Shown: positions 8,727 through 18,400, numbered from the stretch's first letter. The stretch: 64,000 nt of DNA from an uncultured Paracoccaceae bacterium (GCA_947500135.1 CANMQX010000005.1:310001-374000); one strand, 5' to 3'. A program made the numbers and translations. Notes: generated from the sequence alone by a model not told the origin.

Positions 8727-10082
8727 ATGAATGTCACGTTTCTTCTAAACGGGGAAACCGTCCAGTTCGATGCCGCGCCAACGCGCACATTGCTTGATTG
8801 GCTACGCGAAGATCAGGGGCTCTGCGGCACCAAGGAAGGCTGCAACGAAGGCGATTGCGGCGCCTGCACGGTTGTCGTCAGCGATGAAAATGGTGCCCGA
8901 TCCCTCAACGCCTGCATCCTGTTTCTACCGCAACTGCATGGCAAGGCTGTGCGCACGGTCGAAGGCATCAGCGGGCCAGACGGCACATTGCACCCGGTCC
9001 AGCAGGCCATGGTCGATCATCATGGATCGCAATGCGGGTTCTGCACGCCGGGCTTCATCGCCGCAATGGCTGCGGGGCATCTGGCAGGCCGAACAGATCA
9101 TGATGATGTGCTGGCGGGAAACCTTTGCCGCTGCACGGGCTACGCCCCGATCATCCGCGCGGCAAAAGCTGCTGAAGCCGCCCCCGTCCCCGGCTGGATG
9201 CATGACGACGCGCCCGATGTAGCGGCACAACCCTATGCGCCCGAAACGCTGAACGATCTGGCGACATGGTATGCCGCCAACCCCGATGCCACGTTGATCG
9301 CAGGCGCAACCGATGTCGGGCTTTGGGTCACCAAACAGCTGCGTGACCTGCCGGATGTCGCCTTTCTGAACCGCTGCGCAGAACTGCGTCAAATTACAGT
9401 TGCCGACGATACGATCACCTTTGGCGCCGCCGTGACCATGACCGATGTTCTGGATGTGATGGACGAATATCACCCGTCCTACGCTGAAATGATCCGGCGT
9501 TATGGGTCCGAACAGGTGCGCAATGCAGCCACCATCGGCGGCAACATCGCCAACGGATCGCCCATCGGCGACAACCCCCCTGCCCTGATTGCGCTTGGGG
9601 CCAGACTGCATCTGCGCCATGGCGATGCGGCCCGCGATATCCCGGTTGCAGATTTCTTCATCGCATATGGTAAACAAGACCGCGCACCCGGTGAATTGGT
9701 CACCGGTGTCACCATCCCCAAAAAAGCGCCCGCCTTGCGCTGCTACAAAATCTCCAAACGGTTTGATCAGGACATCTCAGCCGTCTGCGGCTGTTTCAAC
9801 ATCAGCGTTGAAAACGGTACCGTGACCGAAGCCCGCATCGCCTTTGGCGGCATGGCAGGCACGCCGCACAGGGCACATGGGGTAGAGGCCGCGTTGACGG
9901 GCCAACCCTGGGTCAAAGGCACAATCGATCAGGCGGCAACACAGTTTGCCACCGACTACACCCCAATGTCCGACATGCGCGCCTCTGCCGACTACCGGCT
10001 GCGAAGCGCACAAAACCTGCTGCACCGCTATTTCGCAGAAATGAGCGGGCAACAAACCTCGGTGCTGGAGGTCAGCGCATGA
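8727..10082 (+). CDS. xdhA: Xanthine dehydrogenase, FeS/FAD small subunit
   Basis: 451 residues. The N-terminal plant-type ferredoxin domain binds the first 2Fe-2S cluster through Cys33, Cys39, Cys44 and Cys47 (GTKEGCNEGDCGACTV). The second 2Fe-2S domain has Cys103, Cys106, Cys134 and Cys136 (QCGFCTPGF, GNLCRCTGY). From about residue 180 the FAD domain follows (TLIAGATDVGLWVTKQ, AATIGGNIANGSPIGD). Works with XdhB to oxidise hypoxanthine/xanthine to urate, passing electrons through the clusters and FAD to NAD+. Ends with a 4-base overlap (ATGA) with xdhB, so the subunits are translationally coupled. Confidence 0.97.
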   Translation: MNVTFLLNGETVQFDAAPTRTLLDWLREDQGLCGTKEGCNEGDCGACTVVVSDENGARSLNACILFLPQLHGKAVRTVEGISGPDGTLHPVQQAMVDHHGSQCGFCTPGFIAAMAAGHLAGRTDHDDVLAGNLCRCTGYAPIIRAAKAAEAAPVPGWMHDDAPDVAAQPYAPETLNDLATWYAANPDATLIAGATDVGLWVTKQLRDLPDVAFLNRCAELRQITVADDTITFGAAVTMTDVLDVMDEYHPSYAEMIRRYGSEQVRNAATIGGNIANGSPIGDNPPALIALGARLHLRHGDAARDIPVADFFIAYGKQDRAPGELVTGVTIPKKAPALRCYKISKRFDQDISAVCGCFNISVENGTVTEARIAFGGMAGTPHRAHGVEAALTGQPWVKGTIDQAATQFATDYTPMSDMRASADYRLRSAQNLLHRYFAEMSGQQTSVLEVSA

Positions 10083-12385
10083 GCGTCGCAAAACCCCTCC
10101 CCCATGATGCCGCCCCCCTGCATGTCACTGGCACGGCCCGCTATATCGACGATATCCCGACGCCTGTTGGCACAAGGCACCTCGCCTTCGGGATGTCCGA
10201 CATCGCCAGGGGCGCCATTACAAAGATGGACCTGAAAGCGGTGAAAACCGCACCCGGTGTCATTGCTGTGCTGACAGCAGATGACCTGCCCTTCGCCAAT
10301 GATGTGTCGCCCTCCGTGCATGATGAACCGCTCCTGTCGGACGGGGATGTGCATTACCTTGGGCAGCCGCTTTTCATCGTGGTCGCCGACACCCACCTGA
10401 ACGCCCGCAAGGCCGCACGGCTCGGGCAGATCAGCTATGCCGAAGAAACCCCGATCCTGAGCATTGAAGAGGCGCTCGCCGCCGATAGCCGGTTCGAAGA
10501 CGGCCCGCGCATCTGGACCAAAGGCGACGTGGATCAGGCCCTGTCACAGGCACCGCGTCAGCTGCAAGGCACAATCCACATGGGCGGGCAGGAGCATTTC
10601 TACCTCGAAGGGCAAGCCGCCCTCGCCCTGCCGCAGGAAGGTGGGGATATGCTGGTGCACAGCTCCACCCAGCACCCAACCGAGATCCAGCATAAGGTGG
10701 CCGATGCATTGGGGATACCGATGCACGCGGTACGCTGCGAAGTGCGACGGATGGGCGGCGGTTTCGGCGGCAAGGAAAGCCAGGGCAACGCATTGGCGGT
10801 CGCCTGCGCCGTGGCGGCCCGCGCCACGGGACGCCCCTGCAAAATGCGCTACGATCGCGATGACGACATGATGATCACCGGCAAACGGCATGATTTCCGG
10901 ATCGACTACACCGCGGGCTTTGACGATAGCGGGCAATTGCTGGCCGTGGACTTCACCCAGGCCACGCGCTGCGGCTGGGCGCAGGACCTGTCGCTACCCG
11001 TGGCCGACCGGGCAATGCTGCACGCGGACAATGCCTATCACCTGCCAGTGGCACGGATCACCTCGCATCGGCTGAAAACCAACACCCAATCAGCAACCGC
11101 CTATCGGGGGTTCGGGGGGCCGCAAGGGGTGCTCGGGATCGAACGGGTGATGGATCATATCGCCGCCGAACTCAAACGGGATCCCGCCAAAATCCGGCAG
11201 CAAAACTACTACCAACAGATGCCACAGCGTAAGATGGGTCTTGACCCATCCCCCCCACAAACAACGCCCTACCACATGCCGGTCAGCGATTTCATTTTAC
11301 GCGAGATGACGGATGCACTGCTCGAACAGGCCGACTACAATAATCGGCGAACAGCCATCACAGACTGGAACGCCAACCAGACGATCCTGAAAAAAGGGAT
11401 CGCTCTCAGCCCGGTCAAATTCGGCATCTCCTTCACGCTCAGCCACCTCAATCAGGCAGGCGCATTGGTGCATGTGTACCAAGACGGATCGGTGCATATG
11501 AACCATGGCGGGACAGAGATGGGGCAAGGGCTGTTCCAAAAGGTGGCGCAGGTCGCCGCACACCGGTTCGGGATCGATGTAAGTCACGTCAAGATCACCG
11601 CGACCGACACCGGAAAGGTGCCCAACACCTCCGCCACCGCAGCCTCCTCCGGCTCCGACCTCAACGGGATGGCCGTGGCCAATGCCTGCGATATCATCCG
11701 CGACCGGATCGCGGCTTGCCTTGCGGAACTGCACCAGACCGCCACGGAAAACATCCAGTTCAACGACGGGATGGTCCAGGTCGGCAATGAACAGATCACT
11801 TTCGCAGAGGCCGCCCAAACCGCCTATCTCAACCGGGTCAGCCTGTCGGCCACCGGGTTTTACAAAACACCAGGCCTCAGCTGGGACCGGATCAAGGGTG
11901 AAGGCACGCCGTTCTTTTATTTCGCCCAAGGGGCGGCCATCACCGAGGTTGTGATCGACACGCTCACCGGCGAAAACCGCATCCTGCGGACCGACATCCT
12001 GCATGATGCAGGGGCATCGCTGAACCCGGCCCTTGATATCGGCCAGATCGAAGGCGGCTATGTGCAAGGGGCGGGTTGGCTCACGACCGAGGAACTGGTC
12101 TGGGATGACAAGGGGCGCCTGCGCACCCACGCACCGGCCACCTATAAAATCCCCGCCTGCTCCGACCGGCCCGATATCTTTAACGTGGCCCTCTGGGATG
12201 AACCCAACCCGGCACAAACGATCTACCGATCCAAGGCAGTCGGCGAACCGCCCTTCATGCTGGGGATTTCGGCGTTCATGGCGCTGTCTGATGCGGTCAG
12301 CGCCTGCGGGCCCAACTATCCCGACCTGCAAGCCCCCGCCACTGCCGAGGAAGTGTTGAACGCAGTGCAAAGGGCACGCGGATGA
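10079..12385 (+). CDS. xdhB: Xanthine dehydrogenase, molybdopterin large subunit
   Basis: 768 residues, the usual length for the split bacterial enzyme. Molybdenum-cofactor landmarks are MGGGFGGKES, RGFGGPQG, the GTEMGQGLFQKVAQ loop and the C-terminal KAVGEPPFMLG that carries the catalytic glutamate. Hydroxylates purines at the Mo centre in a complex with XdhA. ATGA overlaps link it to xdhA before and xdhC after. Confidence 0.97.
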   Translation: MSVAKPLPHDAAPLHVTGTARYIDDIPTPVGTRHLAFGMSDIARGAITKMDLKAVKTAPGVIAVLTADDLPFANDVSPSVHDEPLLSDGDVHYLGQPLFIVVADTHLNARKAARLGQISYAEETPILSIEEALAADSRFEDGPRIWTKGDVDQALSQAPRQLQGTIHMGGQEHFYLEGQAALALPQEGGDMLVHSSTQHPTEIQHKVADALGIPMHAVRCEVRRMGGGFGGKESQGNALAVACAVAARATGRPCKMRYDRDDDMMITGKRHDFRIDYTAGFDDSGQLLAVDFTQATRCGWAQDLSLPVADRAMLHADNAYHLPVARITSHRLKTNTQSATAYRGFGGPQGVLGIERVMDHIAAELKRDPAKIRQQNYYQQMPQRKMGLDPSPPQTTPYHMPVSDFILREMTDALLEQADYNNRRTAITDWNANQTILKKGIALSPVKFGISFTLSHLNQAGALVHVYQDGSVHMNHGGTEMGQGLFQKVAQVAAHRFGIDVSHVKITATDTGKVPNTSATAASSGSDLNGMAVANACDIIRDRIAACLAELHQTATENIQFNDGMVQVGNEQITFAEAAQTAYLNRVSLSATGFYKTPGLSWDRIKGEGTPFFYFAQGAAITEVVIDTLTGENRILRTDILHDAGASLNPALDIGQIEGGYVQGAGWLTTEELVWDDKGRLRTHAPATYKIPACSDRPDIFNVALWDEPNPAQTIYRSKAVGEPPFMLGISAFMALSDAVSACGPNYPDLQAPATAEEVLNAVQRARG

Positions 12386-13122
12386 CAGGACCGATCCGCA
12401 TAACAGTCAGCAAAACCGCTGGCTCCGTCCCGCGCGAGGCAGGCACGCAAATGCTGGTTTGGGCCGACCGGATCGCAGGGACCATTGGCGGCGGCACACT
12501 GGAATGGGACGCCATGACCGAGGCGCGCAAGATGCTTGCCGAAAATCGCGACCATCTCACCCGGACAATCCCGCTTGGCCCCGCATTGGGCCAATGTTGC
12601 GGCGGATCGGTCACGCTCACGTGGGAACAGGCCGAAACGCTGACCGAACCCGCCAAACGACCGCTCTGGATTTATGGCGCGGGCCATGTCGGCCGGGCAA
12701 TCGTGCACACCATCGCGCCCCTGCCCGATTTCGACATCACCTGGATCGATACCGGTGCGGATCGTTTCCCGGAAACCGATATCACAACACTCGTGGCCAA
12801 GGACCCGGTCACAGCCGTCAAACATGCGCCAGACAATGCCGAACACCTGATCCTGACCTATAGTCATGACATCGACCTGGCCCTTTGCCACGCCATCCTG
12901 TCGCGGCCCTTCGCCAGCGCGGGACTGATCGGATCGGCGACCAAATGGGCGCGGTTCAAATCGCGGCTCGCCGCATTGGGGCATAGCCATGCAAGCATAT
13001 CGCGCATCGCGTGTCCAATCGGTGATCCAAGCCTTGGAAAGCACCCCGCGGCCATTGCGCTGGGCGTCGCAACCGCCATGATCAGCGCGCAGAATAGCGC
13101 CATCAAGGACAATGCCGGATGA
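12382..13122 (+). CDS. xdhC: Xanthine dehydrogenase accessory protein
   Basis: 246 residues. XdhC proteins bind molybdenum cofactor, hand it to XdhB and protect it during sulfuration; they are cytosolic and not part of the final enzyme. Sequence shows SVPREAGTQMLVW, GTIGGGTLEWDAM, GPALGQCCGGSV and the Rossmann-like IYGAGHVGRAIVH, followed by the C-terminal LIGSATKWARFKSRL. Family-standard features and operon position make the call secure. Overlaps xdhB and the downstream ATPase gene by 4 bases each. Confidence 0.95.
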   Translation: MTGPIRITVSKTAGSVPREAGTQMLVWADRIAGTIGGGTLEWDAMTEARKMLAENRDHLTRTIPLGPALGQCCGGSVTLTWEQAETLTEPAKRPLWIYGAGHVGRAIVHTIAPLPDFDITWIDTGADRFPETDITTLVAKDPVTAVKHAPDNAEHLILTYSHDIDLALCHAILSRPFASAGLIGSATKWARFKSRLAALGHSHASISRIACPIGDPSLGKHPAAIALGVATAMISAQNSAIKDNAG

Positions 13123-14642
13123 CTGAACCACTCCTGCGCCTTTCAGGGCTGACCAAAGCCTATCCCGGCGTCGTCGCCAACAAGGACGTATCCTTTGACA
13201 TCCAACCGGGTGAGGTTCACGCGCTTTTGGGTGAAAACGGGGCGGGCAAATCAACCCTCGTAAAAACCATCTACGGGCTGGTCAAACCCGATACTGGAAC
13301 CATGACATTGGAAGGCACCACCTTCACCCCCGCTGAACCGCGCGCCGCCCGCGCCGCCGGTGTGGCGATGGTGTTCCAGCATTTCTCGCTATTTGATGCG
13401 ATGAACGTGGCTGAAAACATCGCCCTTGGCATGGAAAACCCGCCACCGCAGCGCGAAATCGCGGCACAGGTGCGCAAAGTCTCTGACCAATACGGGCTGC
13501 CTCTGGACCCCGACCGGATCGTGGGGGAGCTATCGGCAGGCGAACGTCAAAGGGTCGAGATTATCCGCTGCCTGCTGCAGGACCCCAAACTGCTGATCAT
13601 GGACGAACCGACATCGGTGCTGACCCCGCAAGAGGTCGCGATCCTGTTCGAAACGCTCAAACAACTCAGCGGTGAGGGCACAGCGATCCTCTATATCTCG
13701 CACAAGCTCGAAGAAATCCGGACCCTCTGCGACAACGCCACCGTGTTGCGATTGGGCGAAGTTGTGGGCGAATGCGACCCAAAATCGACCTCCGCCCGCG
13801 ACATGGCCGAACTGATGGTCGGAACCAAGCTGCATGTGCCCGAAAAGGCCGAAAAACCTGCCGGTGAAACGGTATTGGCGCTGCAAAACCTCAGCGCGCC
13901 TGCGCCGCATCAATTTGGCACAGCGCTCAGGGATATCACCATTGAGATCAGCAAGGGCGAGGTACTGGGCATCGGCGGTGTCGCAGGCAACGGGCAGGAT
14001 GAATTGGTGGCCGCACTGTCAGGCGAAATGCGGGTCGCACCCGACATGGTCCAGTTTCAGGGCCAGCCCGTCGGGCAACTGCCCCCCAATGCGCGGCGCA
14101 AGATCGGCCTTCTGGCCGCGCCCGAAGAACGGATGGGCCATGCCGCAGCACCCGATATGTCATTGACCGAAAACGCGATTATGACCGCCATGACCCGCGA
14201 AAACCTGACCAGCAAGGGTTTCCTGCATTGGGCCAAGGCCCGGCGCTTTGCCGAAGGGGTGATCAAGGATTTCGACGTGCGCACCCCCGACCCTGCGAAC
14301 GCGGCCCGGTCACTCTCGGGTGGCAACCTGCAAAAATTCGTCATCGGGCGCGAGATCATGCAAGCCCCCGATGTGCTGGTCGTGAACCAGCCGACATGGG
14401 GGGTCGATGCCTCTGCCGCCGCCGCAATCCGGCAGGCGCTGCTGGATCTGGCCGCCAAGGGGGCGGCAGTGATCTGCATCAGTCAGGATCTGGATGAGTT
14501 GATGGAAATCTCTGACCGCTTCGCCGCGCTGAACGAAGGCAGGCTTTCCGCCCCGCGCCCCGCGCAAGGGCTGACGGTCGAGGAAATCGGACTGATGCTG
14601 GGCGGCGCCCACGATATGGAGGTGGCCCATGTGGATGCTTAA
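13119..14642 (+). CDS. BMP-type purine/nucleoside ABC importer, ATP-binding protein
   Basis: 507 residues with two ABC modules, as in RbsA/NupA/YufO proteins. Module 1 is complete (Walker A GENGAGKST near residue 39, signature LSAGERQRVEI, Walker B LLIMDEPTS). Module 2 has a Walker A changed to GVAGNGQDE and signature LSGGNLQKFV, the normal degenerate second site of this family. Energises uptake through the two permeases downstream with the BmpA-like protein. Linkage to xdh by ATGA overlap argues the cargo is a purine or nucleoside that XDH then oxidises; exact ligand is inferred. Confidence 0.93.
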   Translation: MTEPLLRLSGLTKAYPGVVANKDVSFDIQPGEVHALLGENGAGKSTLVKTIYGLVKPDTGTMTLEGTTFTPAEPRAARAAGVAMVFQHFSLFDAMNVAENIALGMENPPPQREIAAQVRKVSDQYGLPLDPDRIVGELSAGERQRVEIIRCLLQDPKLLIMDEPTSVLTPQEVAILFETLKQLSGEGTAILYISHKLEEIRTLCDNATVLRLGEVVGECDPKSTSARDMAELMVGTKLHVPEKAEKPAGETVLALQNLSAPAPHQFGTALRDITIEISKGEVLGIGGVAGNGQDELVAALSGEMRVAPDMVQFQGQPVGQLPPNARRKIGLLAAPEERMGHAAAPDMSLTENAIMTAMTRENLTSKGFLHWAKARRFAEGVIKDFDVRTPDPANAARSLSGGNLQKFVIGREIMQAPDVLVVNQPTWGVDASAAAAIRQALLDLAAKGAAVICISQDLDELMEISDRFAALNEGRLSAPRPAQGLTVEEIGLMLGGAHDMEVAHVDA

Positions 14643-14657
14643 GTTAGTTGGTGTTGA

Positions 14658-14720
14658 GGGCAGCCGCCGACCCTGGGCGGGTGTGAAGCCCCCTCCCATG
14701 GGGAGGGTCGGGGGCCGCCC
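14658..14720. repeat. 63-bp hairpin repeat (family B), full copy
   Basis: An imperfect palindrome: left arm GGGCAGCCGCCGACCCT, right arm AGGGTCGGGGGCCGCCC, with CCCTCCCATGGGGAGGG in the centre. The same 63-bp layout occurs at 51393-51455, and a left half at 47683-47712. It sits inside the operon between the ATPase and permease genes, where it could act as a transcript-processing or attenuating hairpin. Confidence 0.8.
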
Positions 14721-14762
14721 GTCCTATCGGTCGGGCGGGGCATCACCGACAGGACGTCGCCT

Positions 14763-15845
14763 ATGATCACTCTCGAAAAACGCCCGCAACCCTCCCGCGT
14801 CTGGAGCCTGGCCACCCCGCTTCTCGCCGTCCTCTTGACCATGATCTGCGGCGGATTGCTTTTCGCCGCCTTGGGCAAAAACCCGTTCGAGACGATCCGC
14901 ACGATCTTCCTCGATCCTCTGTTTTCCGAATTTGCGTGGTTCTACCGGCCACAATTGCTGATCAAAGGGGCGCCATTGGTGCTGATCGCCATCGGGCTGT
15001 CATTCGGGTTCCGGGCGGGCATCTGGAATATCGGGGCCGAAGGGCAATATATCGTCGGTGCGATCTGCGGGGCCGCCGTCGGGCTGGCCTTTTACCCCAC
15101 TGAATCCTTCATCATCTTCCCCCTGATGATCATCGCGGGGATGCTGGGCGGCACCCTATGGGCGATGATCCCCGGCATCCTGAAGGTCAAATTCGGAACC
15201 AACGAAATCCTTGTGTCACTCATGCTGGTATATGTAGCCGAACAACTGATGGCCTCCATGGCGCTGGGCGCGCTGCGGAACCCCGACGGAATGGGGTTCC
15301 CGGGCAGCCGGAACCTGTCGCAATACCCATCTGCAGCGAACCTGGAAATCATCAGCGGATCAGGGATGCATTGGGGTGTCGTGACAGCGCTGATCGCCGT
15401 CATCTTCGCCTATATCGCCCTGTCGCGACATATCTTCGGGTTCAACGTGCGGCTGGCAGGGCAAAGCCCACGTGCAGCCAAATTCGCAGGGGTCAATCCG
15501 GCAGCAATGATCCTGATCTGCATGGGGCTATCCGGCGGGCTGGCCGGGGCCGCAGGACTGTTCGAGGTCGCAGGCCCCGCAGGACAGGTCAGCATTGATT
15601 TCAACGTGGGTTACGGGTTCACAGCAATCATCGTGGCCTTCCTCGGACGGCTGCACCCGGTGGGGATCCTGCTGGCAGGCGGGCTGATGGCGCTGACCTA
15701 TATCGGCGGCGAAATCGCCCAATCCAATCTGGGGCTGCCGCTGGCGGCAATCCAGTTGATGCAGGGGATGCTGCTTTTCTTCCTACTCGCGGTGGACGTG
15801 TTGACGAACTACGCGGTGCGTTTCGGACGGAGGCAAGTGACATGA
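14763..15845 (+). CDS. BMP-type purine/nucleoside ABC importer, permease 1
   Basis: 360 residues, inner-membrane permease of the BPD_transp_2 (LivHM/YufP) type with about 9-10 hydrophobic segments. The stretch FGFRAGIWNIGAEGQYIVGA is characteristic of this family, followed by GLSGGLAGAAGLFEVAG. An AGGACG site lies before the ATG. It is separated from the ATPase gene by the family B hairpin repeat. Its stop overlaps the next small gene (ATGA). Confidence 0.92.
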   Translation: MITLEKRPQPSRVWSLATPLLAVLLTMICGGLLFAALGKNPFETIRTIFLDPLFSEFAWFYRPQLLIKGAPLVLIAIGLSFGFRAGIWNIGAEGQYIVGAICGAAVGLAFYPTESFIIFPLMIIAGMLGGTLWAMIPGILKVKFGTNEILVSLMLVYVAEQLMASMALGALRNPDGMGFPGSRNLSQYPSAANLEIISGSGMHWGVVTALIAVIFAYIALSRHIFGFNVRLAGQSPRAAKFAGVNPAAMILICMGLSGGLAGAAGLFEVAGPAGQVSIDFNVGYGFTAIIVAFLGRLHPVGILLAGGLMALTYIGGEIAQSNLGLPLAAIQLMQGMLLFFLLAVDVLTNYAVRFGRRQVT

Positions 15846-16177
15846 AAACTGATCATAGCGCCCCATCGCCAGGTGCCTTAGCTTCTACCGTTGTCGTTTT
15901 TGGTTTGACGCTTGGTGTTGCGACAGGTGTCCTGTTTCAGATGTTTTTTACACCAGCTTGGCGTGTTGAATTTTCTCTACTCGCATTGTTGTGTTGGGGG
16001 GCGTTGGCTTCGGGGTTGCTGTCCTTGTTCAATCGGTGGCTTCGCAAATCGGTTCCGTTTGACGCACCCATTGGCAGGTCAAGGCCGGTAACGATCTATC
16101 GGCCTGATGTCCGTCAACTGTTACTTAATGGCGGGTTCTTTGTCGGCTTTATCCTCGGAATGGCGGTTATGTCATAA
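15842..16177 (+). CDS. Small membrane protein wedged between two permease genes
   Basis: A 111-residue protein with three predicted membrane segments (LASTVVVFGLTLGVATGVLF; FSLLALLCWGALASGLLSLF; LLLNGGFFVGFILGMAVM) and a basic loop with LRKSVPFDAPIGRSRP. I recognise no family. It overlaps the upstream permease by ATGA and the downstream permease by TAATG, so it is coupled on both sides. Its codons are richer in T and A than those of the flanking genes (for example gttgtcgtttttggtttgac), suggesting a separate origin. Could be a transporter accessory subunit or an inserted gene kept for coupling. Confidence 0.8.
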   Translation: MKTDHSAPSPGALASTVVVFGLTLGVATGVLFQMFFTPAWRVEFSLLALLCWGALASGLLSLFNRWLRKSVPFDAPIGRSRPVTIYRPDVRQLLLNGGFFVGFILGMAVMS

Positions 16178-17091
16178 TGGACTTCTCAGCAATCAATCCC
16201 ATCCTCCTGCTCGCCTCGCTGATGGTGGCAGCAACACCCATCCTGCTGGCCGCGATTGGCGAACTTGTGGTCGAACGGGCCGGTGTCCTGAACCTCGGGG
16301 TCGAGGGGATGATGATCACCGGGGCGGTCTGTGGGTTCATCGTGGCGGTTAATACCGGGTCACCATGGCTTGGGTTCATCGGGGCGGCCATCGGCGGGGC
16401 GCTGCTGTCGGTGATCTTCGGGGTGCTGACGCAGTTCCTGCTGTCCAATCAGGTGGCCACCGGGCTCGCGCTGACACTCTTTGGGCTGGGGCTGTCCGCG
16501 CTGATGGGGCAAGGTTATATCGGGATCAAGGCGCCCAGCTTCCCCGATTGGCACATCCCGCTTCTGGGGGACATTCCAGTCATAGGGCCGATCATCTTTC
16601 AACATGATCCCATGGTCTATCTGGGGTTAGGGATCGTGGCGGCGACATGGGCCTTCCTAAAATATTCACGCGCGGGTTTGATCCTGCGGGCCGTGGGCGA
16701 AAACCACGAAGCGGCACATGCGCTTGGCTATCATGTCATGCGGGTGCGGATGCTGGCGATCATGTTCGGCGGGGCCTGCGCGGGGCTTGGCGGGGCTTAC
16801 CTCAGCCTTGTACGGGTGCCGCAATGGACTGAAGGGATGACTGCGGGGGCAGGCTGGATCGCGCTTGCCATCGTGGTCTTTGCCAGCTGGCGGCCCGGGC
16901 GGCTTTTGCTGGGTGCCTATCTGTTCGGCGGGGTCACCGTCCTTCAGCTCAATCTGCAGGCAGCCGGGGCGGCCATCGCCGTCGAATATCTTTCCATGGC
17001 GCCATATCTGGCCACCATCGCTGTTCTGGTTATTATGCGCGCTGGACGGGCGCCCGGCTCACTGGGCCAATCATTCCATGCCTCACGCTAG
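16177..17091 (+). CDS. BMP-type purine/nucleoside ABC importer, permease 2
   Basis: 304 residues, second permease of the YufQ type. The family stretch GELVVERAGVLNLGVEGMMI is at residues about 24-43, then IGAAIGGALLSVIFGVL and a C-terminal GGVTVLQLNLQAAGA. Pairs with permease 1 to form the membrane channel. Start shares a base with the stop of the small membrane gene. Confidence 0.93.
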   Translation: MDFSAINPILLLASLMVAATPILLAAIGELVVERAGVLNLGVEGMMITGAVCGFIVAVNTGSPWLGFIGAAIGGALLSVIFGVLTQFLLSNQVATGLALTLFGLGLSALMGQGYIGIKAPSFPDWHIPLLGDIPVIGPIIFQHDPMVYLGLGIVAATWAFLKYSRAGLILRAVGENHEAAHALGYHVMRVRMLAIMFGGACAGLGGAYLSLVRVPQWTEGMTAGAGWIALAIVVFASWRPGRLLLGAYLFGGVTVLQLNLQAAGAAIAVEYLSMAPYLATIAVLVIMRAGRAPGSLGQSFHASR

Positions 17092-17122
17092 GGGCAGATC
17101 TACAACCAACAAGGGGACGAAA

Positions 17123-18202
17123 ATGAAAATCAACAAACTACTCACCGGGGCAACACTCGCCTTGGGACTTGCAACTGGGGCGCTGGCCGACGGGCATGAA
17201 AAGACAAAGGTCGGCTTTGTCTATGTCGGGCCCGTGGGCGACGGTGGCTGGACCTATGAACATAACCAAGGGCGACTGGCCGTCGAAGAGCATTTCGGTG
17301 ATGCGGTCGAAACCGTCTTCGTGGAAAGCGTACCAGAAGGGCCAGACGCAGAGCGGGTGATGACCCAGATGGCGCTGCAAGGGGCCGACCTGATCTTCAC
17401 GACGTCTTTCGGGTATATGGACCAGACCATCAATGTGGCTGGCAAATTTCCAGATGTGAAATTCGAACATGCCACGGGCTACAAACAGGCCGATAACGTG
17501 TCTGTCTATTCGGCACGCTTCTACGAAGGGCGCGCCGTTCAAGGGCACATCGCCGGGCACATGACCGAAAGCAACGTGATCGGCTATATCGCGTCTTTCC
17601 CAATCCCCGAGGTGATCCGGGGCATCAATGCTGCCTACCTGCACGCCAAGGAAGTGAACCCTGATGTCGAATTCAAGATCGTCTGGGCCTATACGTGGTT
17701 CGACCCCGCGAAAGAGGCAGAAGCCGCAAGCGTGCTGATCGAACAAGGGGCGGACGTGATCCTGCAGCACACAGATTCGACCGCACCGCAAGCGGCGGCG
17801 CAGGCTGCCGGTAACGTGGTGACCTTCGGGCAAGCCTCCGACATGGCGGAATTCGGGCCATTCCCACGGGTGTCCTCGATCATCGACAACTGGTCGCCCT
17901 ACTACATTGCGCGGACCCAGGCCGTGATCGACGGCACATGGGAAAGCACAAATACATGGGACGGGATCGCACCCGGCATGGTCGAAATCGGTGACATCAC
18001 CGACGCCGTTCCAGCCGAGGTCAAGGCAAGCGCCGAAGCGATGATCGCATCTATGGAAGCAGGCGACTACCACCCGTTCACAGGGCCGATCAACAAACAG
18101 GACGGCTCCGCCTGGCTGGCCGATGGTGAGGTCGCCGATGACGGCACGCTCGCAGGCATGAACTTCTACGTCGAAGGGCTCAGCGGCGACATTCCACAAT
18201 AG
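17123..18202 (+). CDS. BMP-family periplasmic purine/nucleoside-binding protein
   Basis: 359 residues. I chose the ATG at 17123 because AAGGGGACG precedes it and it opens a clean signal peptide (KINKLLTGATLALGLATGALA, cut before DGHEK). Mature protein has the Bmp/Med signature FVYVGPVGDGGWTYEHNQGR and later LIFTTSFGYMDQT and VILQHTDSTAPQ. It is the ligand-capture subunit for the transporter. Last gene of the xdh-transporter operon, with a terminator after it. Confidence 0.94.
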   Translation: MKINKLLTGATLALGLATGALADGHEKTKVGFVYVGPVGDGGWTYEHNQGRLAVEEHFGDAVETVFVESVPEGPDAERVMTQMALQGADLIFTTSFGYMDQTINVAGKFPDVKFEHATGYKQADNVSVYSARFYEGRAVQGHIAGHMTESNVIGYIASFPIPEVIRGINAAYLHAKEVNPDVEFKIVWAYTWFDPAKEAEAASVLIEQGADVILQHTDSTAPQAAAQAAGNVVTFGQASDMAEFGPFPRVSSIIDNWSPYYIARTQAVIDGTWESTNTWDGIAPGMVEIGDITDAVPAEVKASAEAMIASMEAGDYHPFTGPINKQDGSAWLADGEVADDGTLAGMNFYVEGLSGDIPQ

Positions 18203-18226
18203 GAATGAACAGACCCAAAATTGATA

Positions 18227-18256
18227 AAGGCCCCTGCATTCGCGGGGGTCTTTCTT
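18227..18256 (+). terminator. Rho-independent terminator of the xdh-transporter operon
   Basis: A G+C hairpin (GGCCCCTGC, loop ATTC, GCGGGGGTC) followed by TTTCTT, 25 bases after the BMP gene stop. It ends a transcript that may run from xdhA, about 9.5 kb upstream. Confidence 0.85.
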
Positions 18257-18400
18257 ATATGGACGATTGTCAAGCTCAGCAGGAATACTGCAAGCGCTCA
18301 GTCGGCACCCGAATGGTCGGAACGAGCCCAAAGTGTCGAATGCTGCAAGGCGCACGAATGTCTGCAATGCGCCTTGCGATCAGTTTTGAGGCTTGCGCGC

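Noticed and set aside
11297..12370. Minus-strand open frame of 357 codons over xdhB
   Set aside because: XdhB motifs are on the plus strand and the antisense frame has none.
17138..18367. Minus-strand open frame of 409 codons over the BMP gene
   Set aside because: The BMP gene on the plus strand is unmistakable; the shadow is an effect of high G+C codon use.
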